Shown here in pieces: positions 55,496 to 64,000 of a DNA stretch of 64,000 nucleotides. Under the pieces are notes generated by a model. That model had not been told where the DNA came from. It worked only from the letters and a program-made list of their open reading frames with translations, and searched no databases. Source of the stretch: Chlamydia gallinacea 08-1274/3 (GTDB lineage Bacteria > Chlamydiota > Chlamydiia > Chlamydiales > Chlamydiaceae); assembly GCF_000471025.2 (NCBI RefSeq), contig NZ_CP015840.1:124001-188000 (forward strand), given 5' to 3'. Positions within the stretch are counted from its first letter, which is position 1; every line of letters starts with the position of its first letter. Made by a program: the position numbers and the translations under genes.

Positions 55496-56779
55496 ATGGT
55501 CTGCGACAACAAAACTCTTTTGCATAGAGGCTTAGCATTGTTTAGAAAAAGTTCTAAATCCACCCTTACCCCTATTATTTATTCTGCAGCCAATTACAAC
55601 ATACGCCCCCAAGACTTTTCTTCTCATGCGCTTTCCGTTATTAAAACTTTAAGAAAAGCTGGACATCAAGCCTATGTTGTTGGAGGCTGTATCCGTGACT
55701 TACTACTGAATACAACCCCAAAAGACTTTGATATTTCTACCTCAGCGAAACCTGAAGAAATTAAAACATTATTCAAAAATTGTATCCTCGTAGGAAAACG
55801 CTTCCGCTTAGCGCATGTCCGCTTTGCTAATCAAATCATTGAAGTATCGACATTTCGTTCCGGAAGTCCTGATGAAGACTGCCTAATTACAAAAGATAAC
55901 CTCTGGGGGACGGCAGAAGAAGATGTGTTAAGAAGAGACTTTACGATTAATGGTCTATTTTATGATCCTGCAGAAGAAACCATTATTGACTATACTGGTG
56001 GGGTCAACGATCTACAAAATCGCTATTTACAAACTATTGGAGATCCTTTCGTTCGTTTTAAGCAGGATCCCGTAAGGATGCTGCGGTTACTGAAAATTTT
56101 ATCCAGAACAGAATTTACTGTTGATCCTAAAACATTAGAAGCCTTGCAGCAATGTCGTTATGAATTAATTAAAAGTTCTCAGGCGCGTGTTTTTGAAGAG
56201 TTAGTTAAAATGTTAGGGTCAGGTGTATCCTCTGAATTTTTTAAATTAACAGCAAAATACCAAATCTTAGAGATTCTTTTTCCCTATATGGCTAAGGCCT
56301 TTCATTTAAATTCGAAATTACAAGAGCAAACTTTTTCCTACTTGGATAAACTAGATCACCATATTTTAGGGAAAAAACGGCACTACGAACGACACCAACT
56401 CATGGCAATCTTTCTATTCCCTCTTGTAAATTTTAATGTGCGATATAAACATCGACAGCATCCTACTCTCTCTCTCAACGCTCTTTTTGATTATATTAAA
56501 AATTTTTTAGGGAATTTTTTTTCAGACTCATTTACCAAATATTCAAAAAAGAATTTTATTCTCACGGGTTTGATTTTACAAATGCAATATCGCCTGACAC
56601 CCTTAGTCCCTATAAAAAAAAAACATGTGTTCAACCGTAAAATTCTAAATCATGTACGTTTTTCTGAAGCTCTTTCTTTACTAGAAATTCGTAGCTTAGT
56701 GTATCCTAAACTTGATAAAATCTATGTTGCTTGGATGCGACATTACCAAACTTCACAATCTAAAAAGGAATCATCATAA
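55496..56779 (+). CDS. pcnB: Poly(A) polymerase / tRNA nucleotidyltransferase family protein
   Basis: A class II nucleotidyltransferase of 427 residues. The head domain has AYVVGGCIRDLLLNTTPKDF followed by DISTSAKPEE (GG and DxD motifs), and EEDVLRRDFTINGLFYDP. Basic N- and C-terminal extensions and the size fit poly(A) polymerase I rather than a CCA-adding enzyme, though the two are hard to tell apart. In C. trachomatis the equivalent pair CT410-CT411 lies elsewhere. It precedes lpxB by 11 bp. Confidence 0.88.
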   Translation: MVCDNKTLLHRGLALFRKSSKSTLTPIIYSAANYNIRPQDFSSHALSVIKTLRKAGHQAYVVGGCIRDLLLNTTPKDFDISTSAKPEEIKTLFKNCILVGKRFRLAHVRFANQIIEVSTFRSGSPDEDCLITKDNLWGTAEEDVLRRDFTINGLFYDPAEETIIDYTGGVNDLQNRYLQTIGDPFVRFKQDPVRMLRLLKILSRTEFTVDPKTLEALQQCRYELIKSSQARVFEELVKMLGSGVSSEFFKLTAKYQILEILFPYMAKAFHLNSKLQEQTFSYLDKLDHHILGKKRHYERHQLMAIFLFPLVNFNVRYKHRQHPTLSLNALFDYIKNFLGNFFSDSFTKYSKKNFILTGLILQMQYRLTPLVPIKKKHVFNRKILNHVRFSEALSLLEIRSLVYPKLDKIYVAWMRHYQTSQSKKESS

Positions 56780-56790
56780 GATAGCGTCCC

Positions 56791-58638
56791 GTGTTTTCCC
56801 CATCTCTTGCTCTTATACTCTATCCCATAGGATTGTTGGCTAATTTGTTTTTTGGCTGTGCATTTACTATACAATGGTTTTCTAGCTTCAAAAAAAACCA
56901 AGCCCACGTCCCTAAGATTTTTTGGATTTTATCCTCCATAGGAGCACTGCTTATGATGGTTCATGGCTTCATACAGAGTCAGTTTCCTATTTCCCTTCTA
57001 CATAGTGCAAATCTTGTTATTTACTTTAGAAATCTGAATGTTACTTCCTCTTACAAGTTATCATTCACCTCTACTCTAGGATTCCTTATTCTTTCTCTAC
57101 TACTTACTACCCTACCCTTTACTATAAAGGCATATTACTATCCCTCTATGGAATGGATGGCCTCACCTAACATCTTTTCTCTTCCTCTACCCCCTCCAAA
57201 CCCGTATTGGCATGTCTTTGGATGTTTGGGATTATTCATTTTCTCTTCCAGATTTTTCGTGCAATGGTTCTACTTGGAAATAAAAAAATGCGCCACTCTA
57301 CCTGCGTTATTTTGGCTAGTAGGCTTTTTAGGAGGATTTCTAGCATTTATCTATTTCCTACATACGGGAGATCCCGTAAACATGATCAGTTATGGATGTG
57401 GTTTATTACCTGCATTAGCTAACCTCCGCATTATCTATAAAAAACACCGTCATCTCCCTAGCCATCACAATCACAGCTGCTTTTTATCTGCAGGAGAAAC
57501 AAGTGGTGACATCTTAGGGAGCCATATTCTCCGTCATATGAAAGCTCTCTATCCTCATAGAAAATATTTTGGAGTTGGTGGCCCCTTAATGCGTAAAGAA
57601 GGGCTAGATGCCCTCATGACTATGGAACAATTCCAAATATCGGGATTCTTAGAAATCTTCGTTTCCCTATTTGGATTATTCACTAAATATCGGAAATTAT
57701 ATAAAGCCATTCTTAAAGAAAATCCCGAAATGGTTTTTTGCATTGATTTCCCTGATTTTCATCTATTTCTCATCAAAAAATTAAGAAAATCGGGGTATCG
57801 AGGAAAAATTATTCATTATGTTTGCCCCAGTATCTGGGCTTGGAGGCAAAATAGAAAAAAAGTTTTAGAAAAAAATCTTGACGTCCTCTTGTTAATCTTG
57901 CCTTTTGAAAAAGATCTTTTTCTACATTCTCCACTCAAAACTATCTACCTAGGACACCCCTTAGTAGAAACTGCAAAACAATTCCGCCCTTGTAAAGAAT
58001 GGAAAGAAAAACTAGCAATTCCTAATAAGCCCATTGTTGCTGCTTTCCCAGGCAGTCGTCCAGGCGATGTTATAAGAAATTTAACTGTTCAAGTACGAGC
58101 CTTCCTATCCTCATCTTTAGCCGGTACTCACCAACTCCTTGTCTCTTCATCTCATGACAAATATGATGATCTTCTTTCCAACCTTCTTAAAAAAGAAGGA
58201 TGCGAAAATAGCCACATCATACCATCGGCTCTACGCTATCAATTAATGCACTCTTGCGACTTCGCATTAGCTAAATGTGGAACTATCGTCCTTGAAACAG
58301 CTCTACATCAAACTCCTACGATTGTCACATGTTTGCTAAGCTCTTTTGATAATTTTCTAGCAAAATATATATTTAAAATTTTTCTTCCAGCATATTCTCT
58401 TCCCAATATTATTACTAATTCCATCATCTTCCCAGAATTTATTGGGGGAAAACATGACTTTTCTCATGAAGAAATAGCTGTAGCCATGGATATTCTTTCA
58501 AATCCAGAAATCAAAGAAAAACAAAAACGCGCTTGCAAACATTTCTTCGACATTATGACAACAAATGTTGTTACACCTCAAGAATGCCTAAAAACGATAT
58601 ACTCCCAATCCTACTCAAATAAAATACCTAACTCATAA
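56791..58638 (+). CDS. lpxB: Lipid-A-disaccharide synthase with duplicated membrane LAB_N extension
   Basis: LpxB condenses UDP-diacyl-GlcN with lipid X. E. coli LpxB has about 380 residues; this has 615. Residues 1-225 are a polytopic extension with two LAB_N-like repeats: GCAFTIQWFSSFKKNQAHVP (about 22) and SSRFFVQWFYLEIKKCATLP (about 150), each followed by a FW..G segment. The catalytic GT19 domain begins at about 228 (CFLSAGETSGDILGSHILRH) and includes GHPLVETAKQF and AFPGSRPGDV. The start is a GTG at 56791 with a weak ribosome site. It probably forms an operon with pcnB. Confidence 0.94.
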   Translation: MFSPSLALILYPIGLLANLFFGCAFTIQWFSSFKKNQAHVPKIFWILSSIGALLMMVHGFIQSQFPISLLHSANLVIYFRNLNVTSSYKLSFTSTLGFLILSLLLTTLPFTIKAYYYPSMEWMASPNIFSLPLPPPNPYWHVFGCLGLFIFSSRFFVQWFYLEIKKCATLPALFWLVGFLGGFLAFIYFLHTGDPVNMISYGCGLLPALANLRIIYKKHRHLPSHHNHSCFLSAGETSGDILGSHILRHMKALYPHRKYFGVGGPLMRKEGLDALMTMEQFQISGFLEIFVSLFGLFTKYRKLYKAILKENPEMVFCIDFPDFHLFLIKKLRKSGYRGKIIHYVCPSIWAWRQNRKKVLEKNLDVLLLILPFEKDLFLHSPLKTIYLGHPLVETAKQFRPCKEWKEKLAIPNKPIVAAFPGSRPGDVIRNLTVQVRAFLSSSLAGTHQLLVSSSHDKYDDLLSNLLKKEGCENSHIIPSALRYQLMHSCDFALAKCGTIVLETALHQTPTIVTCLLSSFDNFLAKYIFKIFLPAYSLPNIITNSIIFPEFIGGKHDFSHEEIAVAMDILSNPEIKEKQKRACKHFFDIMTTNVVTPQECLKTIYSQSYSNKIPNS

Positions 58639-59091
58639 TGGCTTCTCTAACTTAAAAGAAAAGCTGTATTACCCTAACCTATCTCAATAGAATTAATTTT
58701 CACATTTCCCTATAGTCTCCATGTAATATTCATACTAACAACACGCTCTCCACAGAGTAATAACACAAACAAAATAGTACGAAAACCTAATGCGAAACAA
58801 AAAGCAATGGTCCAGAGAAAATAATAATCCAAGAAGGACATGTCTGTTTAAGATTTTCCCTTATACAAAGATATCTACTGTAAACCATTGTTTTCAAAAA
58901 AAAGAATGGGGATTACTAAAGATATAAATACAAAAGCTTTGCAAACAATGTAAAAATACTCCTTGCAATAAGAAAAAATGTTTAGTTCTCTCTCTATACA
59001 ACTAAAACGTAGCAATTCATCTTATAAAGATGCTTTATAGAAATACCTCCGCAAAACAAAACTAAAAATCTACCAAAAATATATTATACAT
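58639..59091. other. Intergenic stretch, no gene supported
   Basis: About 450 bp of AT-rich DNA between lpxB and the Inc-like cluster. A 45-codon basic frame at 58790-58927 (+) has no family likeness or ribosome site. I see no tRNA, repeat or clear promoter. Confidence 0.5.
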
Positions 59092-59122
59092 TATCTGCTT
59101 TCATTATTAATGAAAGCAGATA
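59092..59122 (-). terminator. Terminator of the Inc-like cluster
   Basis: A 13-nt perfect inverted repeat (59092-59104 with 59110-59122) around a 5-base loop, 17 bp past the stop of the Inc-like gene. On the minus strand it is followed by an AT-rich stretch ending in ATTTTT. Confidence 0.7.
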
Positions 59123-59139
59123 TCGTCCAAAACTAATCC

Positions 59140-60963
59140 TTAATCTATTTCATCTTCTTCTTCAGATTTAGTTTCAGTAGAAGGTGTTCCTGGAGATGTT
59201 ATCGCTAACACTCTTTGCCTTCCTTCCGCTGACATACTCATCGTCATCGCTTGCACCAAAGCATTCGCTGACGAGGATTTCTTCGATTCCTCAAGGAGCT
59301 TCTCTTGTAATTCCGCTATCTTCGATTCTTTCTCACTCAATTGCTCTTGTTGAGTCCGTAACGCCTGCGTCATGTTCCCTACTTGCGACTCTAAATTCCT
59401 TACACGAGCCTGAAGCGCATCATTACTCAAGCTCAAATCACGAAGTTGGGCAGCTCGAGTCTCCAATTCCCGTCTCTGGCTCTCCAGCTTGTCAAAGAGT
59501 TCCTGATCCGCTCCTTGTAATATTTGCTCTCTCGTATAAACCTGATAGCTCGTCAAACGCTCTTTCGTCGTCTTAAACTCTTCTAAATCTTTATGCTTCT
59601 TCTTCTCCAACTTACTTTCAAAACTACGTAACAAACGTTCGTATAGCTCTAGCGTTCGTCGCAACTTCCCATTATCTTCTTTCGAAGCATTTAATTGCGT
59701 CTGCAACTCCCCTAACTTCTGCGCCTGTAAGCTTAATTCCGTATCTTTGCTCTCCTTAAAGGACTCATATTGACGCATAAGCTGCTCTCGGCGAGTCTTC
59801 TCTAATTCCAAAGCACGCTTCTCCGCCTGTAAACTACTCTCAAGGTTCGTCTTCTGCAAGGCAAGAGAATCATAACCCGCCAATTTATTACTCAATGCTG
59901 AAAGATCCGCAGAAACCTTGTCTAACTGCTCTCTTAAACTCTGTTGTTCTTGCGCTGAAACACGAACCTTAGCCTCTTCAGCTGAAAGAGATTCTCGTAA
60001 TTTAGCTACCTCCTCTTGCTCCTGCATAAGCTGCTGCTGAGTCTGAGTCAATGCCTTCTGCAGCTCTCCCTCCGCTTTCTCTTGCTGCAACTTAGATAAG
60101 GATTTAGTCAAATAAGCCACTACCTCTTCTTTCTGTTTCACAACCTCCGACAACCTCTTTGCTTGCGCTTCCTCTAAATCCTTCCGAGCTTTCTTAAGAT
60201 CTTCTAATTGCTTCTGTAAAACTGCTATCGTCTCCTCTTTAGTAGTCTTATCAATACGCAAATCCGAAAGCTGACTCTCTAAATCTACTATCTTCTCCTG
60301 TAGATTTTTTATCTTATCTTGATCCGCAACCACCTGCCTCTTCAAATACCCACATAAGCGCTTACTACTCTCCAGATATTTCTGCGTATACTCAGAGAGC
60401 TTCTTCAACGCAGACTTCAACCCATCAACTTTAGGAAGAGACCCACCCAACTGTTGAACAAAACTATCACAGCTATCCACAGCAGAAAGAAATTCTGAAA
60501 GACGCGATTCTAATACAGGAAGAGGAGATTGCGTCCCTTTACTAAACAATGAAGTCACCTTACTAAGGCCCTTACCTTGAGAACCCCAACCCTCTTCCTG
60601 AGAACCCCAGCTCTTCACTCGATTCTGAGCTTCTAATAACTTTTCTCTAGCTTGAAGAAAATACTCTCTTTCCCCCTCCCTAGATCGTAAAAGATCCTCG
60701 TACCTCCTTTGAGTATTAAGCAGTTTCTCTAACTCAGAAGACACCTCCCTCTCCGCAGCCTCCGCAGAAGCACGATTCTCCGACACTAAACGCTCCAAAG
60801 AAAGAACTTCCTGATCACACAAAACAGGAACCGACCTAGACTTCAAAACTAAAGAACGACAAACTAAACAATTCAAACCAACAAAAAGAAAAAGTAACCC
60901 CAAACTCAATGTAACACATAAAACTAACAATGAGGTAAAAATACCCAACTCAACCCCAAACAA
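59140..60963 (-). CDS. Inc/TMH-family coiled-coil protein, downstream part of a frame-split gene
   Basis: A 607-codon open frame whose only start near the 5' end is a TTG at 60961-60963 without ribosome site. It begins with a hydrophobic segment (about 8-35, LLVLCVTLSLGLLFLFVGLN), the second lobe of an Inc-type bilobed domain, then a very long coiled coil (about 45-590) rich in Glu, Lys, Gln and Leu. A 21-bp near-repeat around 60578-60609 encodes WGSQEEG then WGSQGKG. By eye it is more GC-rich than the neighbours. The first lobe is encoded in the frame upstream (60950-61153), separated by a 13-nt G tract; 12 or 15 G would join both into 670 or 671 residues. As sequenced, the full protein cannot be made. 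Confidence 0.8.
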   Translation of the reverse strand: MFGVELGIFTSLLVLCVTLSLGLLFLFVGLNCLVCRSLVLKSRSVPVLCDQEVLSLERLVSENRASAEAAEREVSSELEKLLNTQRRYEDLLRSREGEREYFLQAREKLLEAQNRVKSWGSQEEGWGSQGKGLSKVTSLFSKGTQSPLPVLESRLSEFLSAVDSCDSFVQQLGGSLPKVDGLKSALKKLSEYTQKYLESSKRLCGYLKRQVVADQDKIKNLQEKIVDLESQLSDLRIDKTTKEETIAVLQKQLEDLKKARKDLEEAQAKRLSEVVKQKEEVVAYLTKSLSKLQQEKAEGELQKALTQTQQQLMQEQEEVAKLRESLSAEEAKVRVSAQEQQSLREQLDKVSADLSALSNKLAGYDSLALQKTNLESSLQAEKRALELEKTRREQLMRQYESFKESKDTELSLQAQKLGELQTQLNASKEDNGKLRRTLELYERLLRSFESKLEKKKHKDLEEFKTTKERLTSYQVYTREQILQGADQELFDKLESQRRELETRAAQLRDLSLSNDALQARVRNLESQVGNMTQALRTQQEQLSEKESKIAELQEKLLEESKKSSSANALVQAMTMSMSAEGRQRVLAITSPGTPSTETKSEEEDEID

Positions 60964-61153
60964 ACAGGAGGCAACTAACCCCCCCCCCCCCGACTAGAGC
61001 GAGAATCCCCAACACCACACTCAATATACTCGCAACCCTCAACGGTCGCAATTCCTCCACACCAGAAGGCGAACCCTTAACTCCACAACTCAAACAATTC
61101 GTCAATAACATCTTTAACTCCAAAGAAAAATCAAAAACAAAAAATCTAAACAT
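60950..61153 (-). CDS. N-terminal part of the frame-split Inc/TMH-family gene
   Basis: 67 codons from the ATG at 61151-61153 to a stop at 60950. Polar residues 1-38 (with TNCLSCGVKGSPSG) precede a hydrophobic lobe (ASILSVVLGILALVGGGG) that ends at the G tract. With 13 G the frame goes to VSCLLFVWG and stops; with 12 G it reads LVASCLFGVELGIF and enters the 607-codon frame. The break falls between the two membrane lobes, so the OFF product would be a single-helix stub. This stub is unlikely to be an independent gene. Confidence 0.75.
   Translation of the reverse strand: MFRFFVFDFSLELKMLLTNCLSCGVKGSPSGVEELRPLRVASILSVVLGILALVGGGGVSCLLFVWG
60979..60991 (-). repeat. Homopolymeric G tract (13 nt on coding strand), probable phase-variation switch
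   Basis: Thirteen consecutive C on the plus strand, read as G in the coding direction. It encodes the Gly run between the two hydrophobic lobes of the Inc-like protein. Its length sets the reading frame: 3n (12, 15) ON, 13 and 14 OFF. Slipped-strand variation at G tracts is known for chlamydial pmp genes. Assembly error in tract length is the main alternative. Confidence 0.85.
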
Positions 61154-61307
61154 GAATGAAATTTCTAGGCAAATCCAATAATCAATAGAATCAACAGCAA
61201 CAAATCATAAAAACTAACAAAAAGCGATGTCCAAACTAAATGCTCTCAAAATCTAAAGACGGGTTCCATCTTTCCCTAAAAAGAGCAAAAGAAGAAGACA
61301 GAACCAT

Positions 61308-61850
61308 TTAAGTTCTTCTTCGATTATAGAAACGAATAGTGTCTTGCAATCTCTTAGACAAGAGGCAAACATGCTTCTCATATTGCTCTCGAGACTCCAA
61401 TTCTGCGAAATACTTTTGAGCATAAATGGTGTTCTCTTTCTCCAGAACACTCACATATTTGTTTAAACGAGTAGTCTCTGTCTCTAAGTCAACTATCTGA
61501 GCTTGATATCTAAGAGCGTGTTCTTTTAGAGATTCTATCTCCTGATTCCGAATGACAATCTCCCGATCCCGTGAGGCTATCTCTCGAGAAAATCGCTTAC
61601 CATCATCTGAAAACCTATGCTGATCAATTAAATAATTAAGCCCCAATATGAACAGCACAAGAGACATAACTGTATTCAATATCAAATTACTTAAAAAAAA
61701 TTGAGAAGAAACAAAACAACCTATAATACTAATAATTAAAACAAATATCGGCACAATAATTGCAACGATAGCAGTAATGCATTGAAGAATTCTATTTTTT
61801 ACCGGAGAATGTGATGTTGTTTTTTCAAAACACAAAGGAAAAATCTTCAT
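61308..61850 (-). CDS. Small Inc-like protein with bilobed membrane domain and coiled coil
   Basis: 180 residues. Two hydrophobic lobes lie at about 23-50 (ITAIVAIIVPIFVLIISIIG) and 53-75 (LILNTVMSLVLFILGLNYLI), separated by a short turn, the standard Inc signature. Residues 80-175 form a coiled coil (IVIRNQEIESLKEHALRYQA). No signal peptide, so type III export is likely. It lies 24 bp downstream of the next Inc-like gene on the same strand. The 154-bp gap to the phase-variable gene shows no terminator. Confidence 0.7.
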   Translation of the reverse strand: MKIFPLCFEKTTSHSPVKNRILQCITAIVAIIVPIFVLIISIIGCFVSSQFFLSNLILNTVMSLVLFILGLNYLIDQHRFSDDGKRFSREIASRDREIVIRNQEIESLKEHALRYQAQIVDLETETTRLNKYVSVLEKENTIYAQKYFAELESREQYEKHVCLLSKRLQDTIRFYNRRRT

Positions 61851-61874
61851 ACAAAGTCTAAACTATTAATATTC

Positions 61875-62696
61875 CTAACTTGTACTATCTTTACTTGTTA
61901 CCTTGTCACTGATAAATTTTTGCAAACTAGAAATTTCTTTCTCTAATTCCTGTTTTTTCTCTGTGAGCTTAACAAGCTCTTCTTCTTGAGATTTTACCAC
62001 TCCCTTTGTAAGTTCTAATTCATCCATCACTATGTGCAATTGCGACTGTAAACTGCTCGTTGTTCCTTTTTCCAAATCCAGAGATTGTTTAAGTACCATA
62101 GCATCGGAAAATAAAAGTTCGTAACTTTCTTGCGAACTCTTAAGAACAACATTTAAAGCTGCTATTTGATGCGAATATTCCTTCTTATAGTTTATAACTT
62201 CAGCACGTAACTTATTTACTGCTACCTCCATCTGCATTTTCTCATCAGTAGCGACTTGGCTTAAAGCGAGGATCTTTTCTAACTCATCGCTCTTTTCTTC
62301 TAAAACGTCTCGTAATTTCTTTACTTCTTGAGCACAATGTGTATGCAAATTATTTAGCTCTTGCTCTTTTTCAAGAAGCATTTGTTGCAAATGGGAGGCC
62401 GAAGTAGATTCTCGAAGTTGTAACCGCAGCAATTTATAAAGAAGCCGACTGTAAGTACTGTTAAGAACTAAAAGCAAGGCAATACTAAATAGCACAAATC
62501 CCATCAGCACATAAAATGCCGAGGAAAATTGAGAACCGAAAACCACTACCAAAGAAATGCCAATGGCTAATACCGAAAGGCCAAGAGTCAGCCCAATGAC
62601 AGAAGTGATCAACACAACCTTAATTTTCTTTGCACTTACATGCGACTCCGGTACTAGTTGTATTCTATTTACACTCTCTAAAGTAGGAGAAGCCAT
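61875..62696 (-). CDS. IncA-like inclusion membrane protein
   Basis: 273 residues: a polar N-terminus (1-25), a bilobed hydrophobic domain (about 27-78, VVLITSVIGLTLGLSVLAIG and FYVLMGFVLFSIALLLVLNS), then coiled coil to the end (HLQQMLLEKEQELNNLHTHC and further heptads). Layout is that of IncA, whose SNARE-like coils promote inclusion fusion, but the family is diverse and I do not claim orthology. The ATG is at 62694-62696. It leads a two-gene unit with the 180-residue Inc-like gene. Confidence 0.7.
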   Translation of the reverse strand: MASPTLESVNRIQLVPESHVSAKKIKVVLITSVIGLTLGLSVLAIGISLVVVFGSQFSSAFYVLMGFVLFSIALLLVLNSTYSRLLYKLLRLQLRESTSASHLQQMLLEKEQELNNLHTHCAQEVKKLRDVLEEKSDELEKILALSQVATDEKMQMEVAVNKLRAEVINYKKEYSHQIAALNVVLKSSQESYELLFSDAMVLKQSLDLEKGTTSSLQSQLHIVMDELELTKGVVKSQEEELVKLTEKKQELEKEISSLQKFISDKVTSKDSTS

Positions 62697-63570
62697 GGTA
62701 TCGACTCAAAATAAAAGTAAGTCCAAAGACACAATAAAATAATCCACTTACCTTTAATTTTAAATGACTTTTTAAAAACGATTAGTTATCTCCTAGAAAA
62801 AAATTAAAAAAATTCTTTTTTTCTTAGAACATTGAATTAAGATCATTTTTCATCCACTCTTTATAATTATAAACAACTTTGAGAACTGCTATACATCTCG
62901 TTTAAAATCCCCACTTTCTGTTTTGACAGACAAAGTTCTTACTCTTTCGTTATCATCTAGAGTACCCAAGGAAAACTGGATTTCTTTAATTCTGGCCATA
63001 TGGAGATAATTTGTTTATAAGAAAAATATGGTCCTAACCAATTGGGGTACCCTAAATAGTTTTACGACAATAGATGTTAGAATTAAAATTGCAAAAGAAT
63101 ATTGCATTCAATTAATTGGATGTGACTATCCAACTACATTAGCGTCGGGTGATAATTAGACACTAAAGAATAGCTTGGGAAAATAACAACTCCTATTAAA
63201 GAACTCTTGTCCTCAAACCATTCTCTTGAAATTAAAAGAGCGTGAACTTAAAAAGTCTAAGAATAAATAAAAACATCTTAGAAAAAGAATAAAATAATCA
63301 CTTTTATTTTCATTAAACTGGATACATGTAGAAAATATTCCTAAACCACAACAAAAGTCACAGCCTAAGAAAAAAAGAAGCATTAGAAACTTGGTCTCCT
63401 GTAAATAAACTTGAAAATCAGGAGACCTCTAATGAAATAGACAAACTAACGCTATCCTACCACCGGTATTCAAGTACTTATAAACACTCGGATGACTAAA
63501 AGCAAATACAAATACTTTTAATTTCTTGTAAAATCTCGTTATTTACCCCACTTCATTAGAAAGCTTTTTA
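62697..63570. other. Long intergenic region with one strong hairpin
   Basis: About 870 bp without a supported gene, unusual in this dense window. GGTCTCCTG (63393-63401) and CAGGAGACC (63419-63427) form a perfect 9-bp stem with a 17-base loop, possibly the terminator of the gene at 63571. A 43-codon frame at 63028-63159 (+, MVLTNWGTLNSF start) looks protein-like but lacks a close ribosome site. A perfect TTGACA near 62923 lacks a partner -10 at normal spacing. Confidence 0.5.
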
Positions 63571-64000
63571 CTAGCCCAAATCGTTATTTCCTTCTTGAGA
63601 TTCCGCTACCTCCCCCTGTTCTCCCTGAGCAACCTCTACCGTCTCACCTTCAGGTGTACTGGCACCCTCGTGCAGATCTTCCTGCTCCTGTATTGTGTTC
63701 TCTAACAAGCTCTTCTGGCAAACAAGTGCTTCTAACTTTTCTTGAAGGAAATCAAGTTTACTTTTAAGATTACCACACTCTTTTTCTGCTACTCCTCTTT
63801 CCATTAAAGTTACTGCCTGCTGAATTTGAAGGTCTTGCAGTTGTTCTGCAAGGTTTAATCCTGTTTGTGACATCAGAGCACATTGAGTTTCCAGCTCAGA
63901 TGCTAAGACTCGAGAATCTTGGTAAAGTCGACGAAGTTCCCCAGATTGTTGTCTATCTTTTTCATGTTTCTCTTCCACTTCCTGCAGTTTTTTCTGATTC
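63571..64000 (-). CDS. Coiled-coil protein, C-terminal part (probable Inc/TMH family)
   Basis: The frame is open to the right edge of the window, so its start lies beyond; 142 C-terminal residues are visible. A coiled coil (LQEVEEKHEKDRQQSGELRR and NLKSKLDFLQEKLEALVCQK) is followed by an acidic tail with repeated Glu-Gly-Glu-Val-type motifs (VAQGEQGEVAESQEG). The membrane part is not in view, so membership of the Inc family is by context with the neighbouring genes. Confidence 0.6.
   Translation of the reverse strand, partial: NQKKLQEVEEKHEKDRQQSGELRRLYQDSRVLASELETQCALMSQTGLNLAEQLQDLQIQQAVTLMERGVAEKECGNLKSKLDFLQEKLEALVCQKSLLENTIQEQEDLHEGASTPEGETVEVAQGEQGEVAESQEGNNDLG

Noticed and set aside
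58790-58927. 45-codon basic frame after lpxB
   Set aside because: No ribosome site or recognised family; plausible by chance in AT-rich DNA.
59184-59576. 130-codon frame antisense to the Inc-like coiled-coil gene
   Set aside because: Composition is the mirror of Glu/Leu-rich heptads, with no independent evidence of coding.
60578-60609. Near-repeat with 21-bp period in the Inc-like gene
   Set aside because: Only two units, one heptad long; consistent with coiled-coil duplication and not a separate element.
1-64000. CRISPR arrays, insertion sequences, prophage, rRNA
   Set aside because: No regularly spaced repeats, transposase or phage genes, or rRNA-like segments were seen.

Overview
This window is a chromosomal segment of an obligate intracellular Chlamydia. 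Diagnostic content includes the secreted protease CPAF, a three-ATP-cone NrdA paired with a class Ic NrdB (Phe at the radical site), a tandem DUF720 effector triplet, LpxB with a membrane N-terminal extension, and coiled-coil inclusion-membrane (Inc/TMH) proteins. From about 1 to 55,000 the gene order is that of the C. trachomatis CT860-CT815 block as I recall it, read backwards. glmM is then followed by pcnB-lpxB and an Inc-type cluster, which fits the former Chlamydophila lineage (psittaci/abortus/caviae/felis/pneumoniae/pecorum type) better than C. trachomatis. I cannot name the species from sequence alone. DNA is AT-rich and tightly packed. There are no insertion sequences, prophage, CRISPR arrays or rRNA.

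Layout. 1-5.4 kb: tail of a type III secretion translocator-like gene, a methyltransferase, ispH, CPAF and an NhaD-type antiporter. 5.6-13.4 kb: SulP transporter, fumC, a permease/solute-binding fusion, an adenylate-kinase-like protein, two MarC paralogues and a zinc-ribbon methionine aminopeptidase. 13.3-18.1 kb: a CT850-like Inc protein, three DUF720 proteins (CT849/848/847 position), a rhomboid-like membrane protein and tadA. 18.3-29.0 kb: rpsO-pnp, a long ftsH, tilS, lptF-lptG and a large chlamydial hypothetical. 29.2-34.7 kb: infC-rpmI-rplT-pheS-tRNA-Ser, nusB, murB, an MnmM-like methyltransferase, tRNA-Val and trmB. 34.9-46.5 kb: nrdAB, pssA-rmuC, an M16C metalloprotease and htrA. 46.8-58.6 kb: sucCD, ftsY, a BI-1 family protein, tyrP, glmS-glmM and pcnB-lpxB. 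59.1-64 kb: Inc-like coiled-coil genes.

Together the genes cover housekeeping (translation, RNA decay, dNTP supply, TCA steps), envelope biogenesis (GlcNAc-phosphate supply, lipid A, LPS export, MurB, phospholipid) and host interaction (CPAF, DUF720 effectors, Inc proteins, translocator).

Three observations stand out. First, a 13-nt G tract (coding strand) splits a large Inc-like gene between its two membrane lobes; one base fewer restores a 670-codon frame, so this looks like a phase-variable gene caught in the OFF state. Second, a decayed fragment of nrdA, recognisable at both DNA and protein level, lies between pssA and the RmuC core, and its antisense strand now supplies the N-terminal ~55 codons of the rmuC reading frame. 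Third, convergent neighbours repeatedly overlap tail to tail (up to 92 bp), and the trmB stop codon lies inside an antisense tRNA-Val gene.
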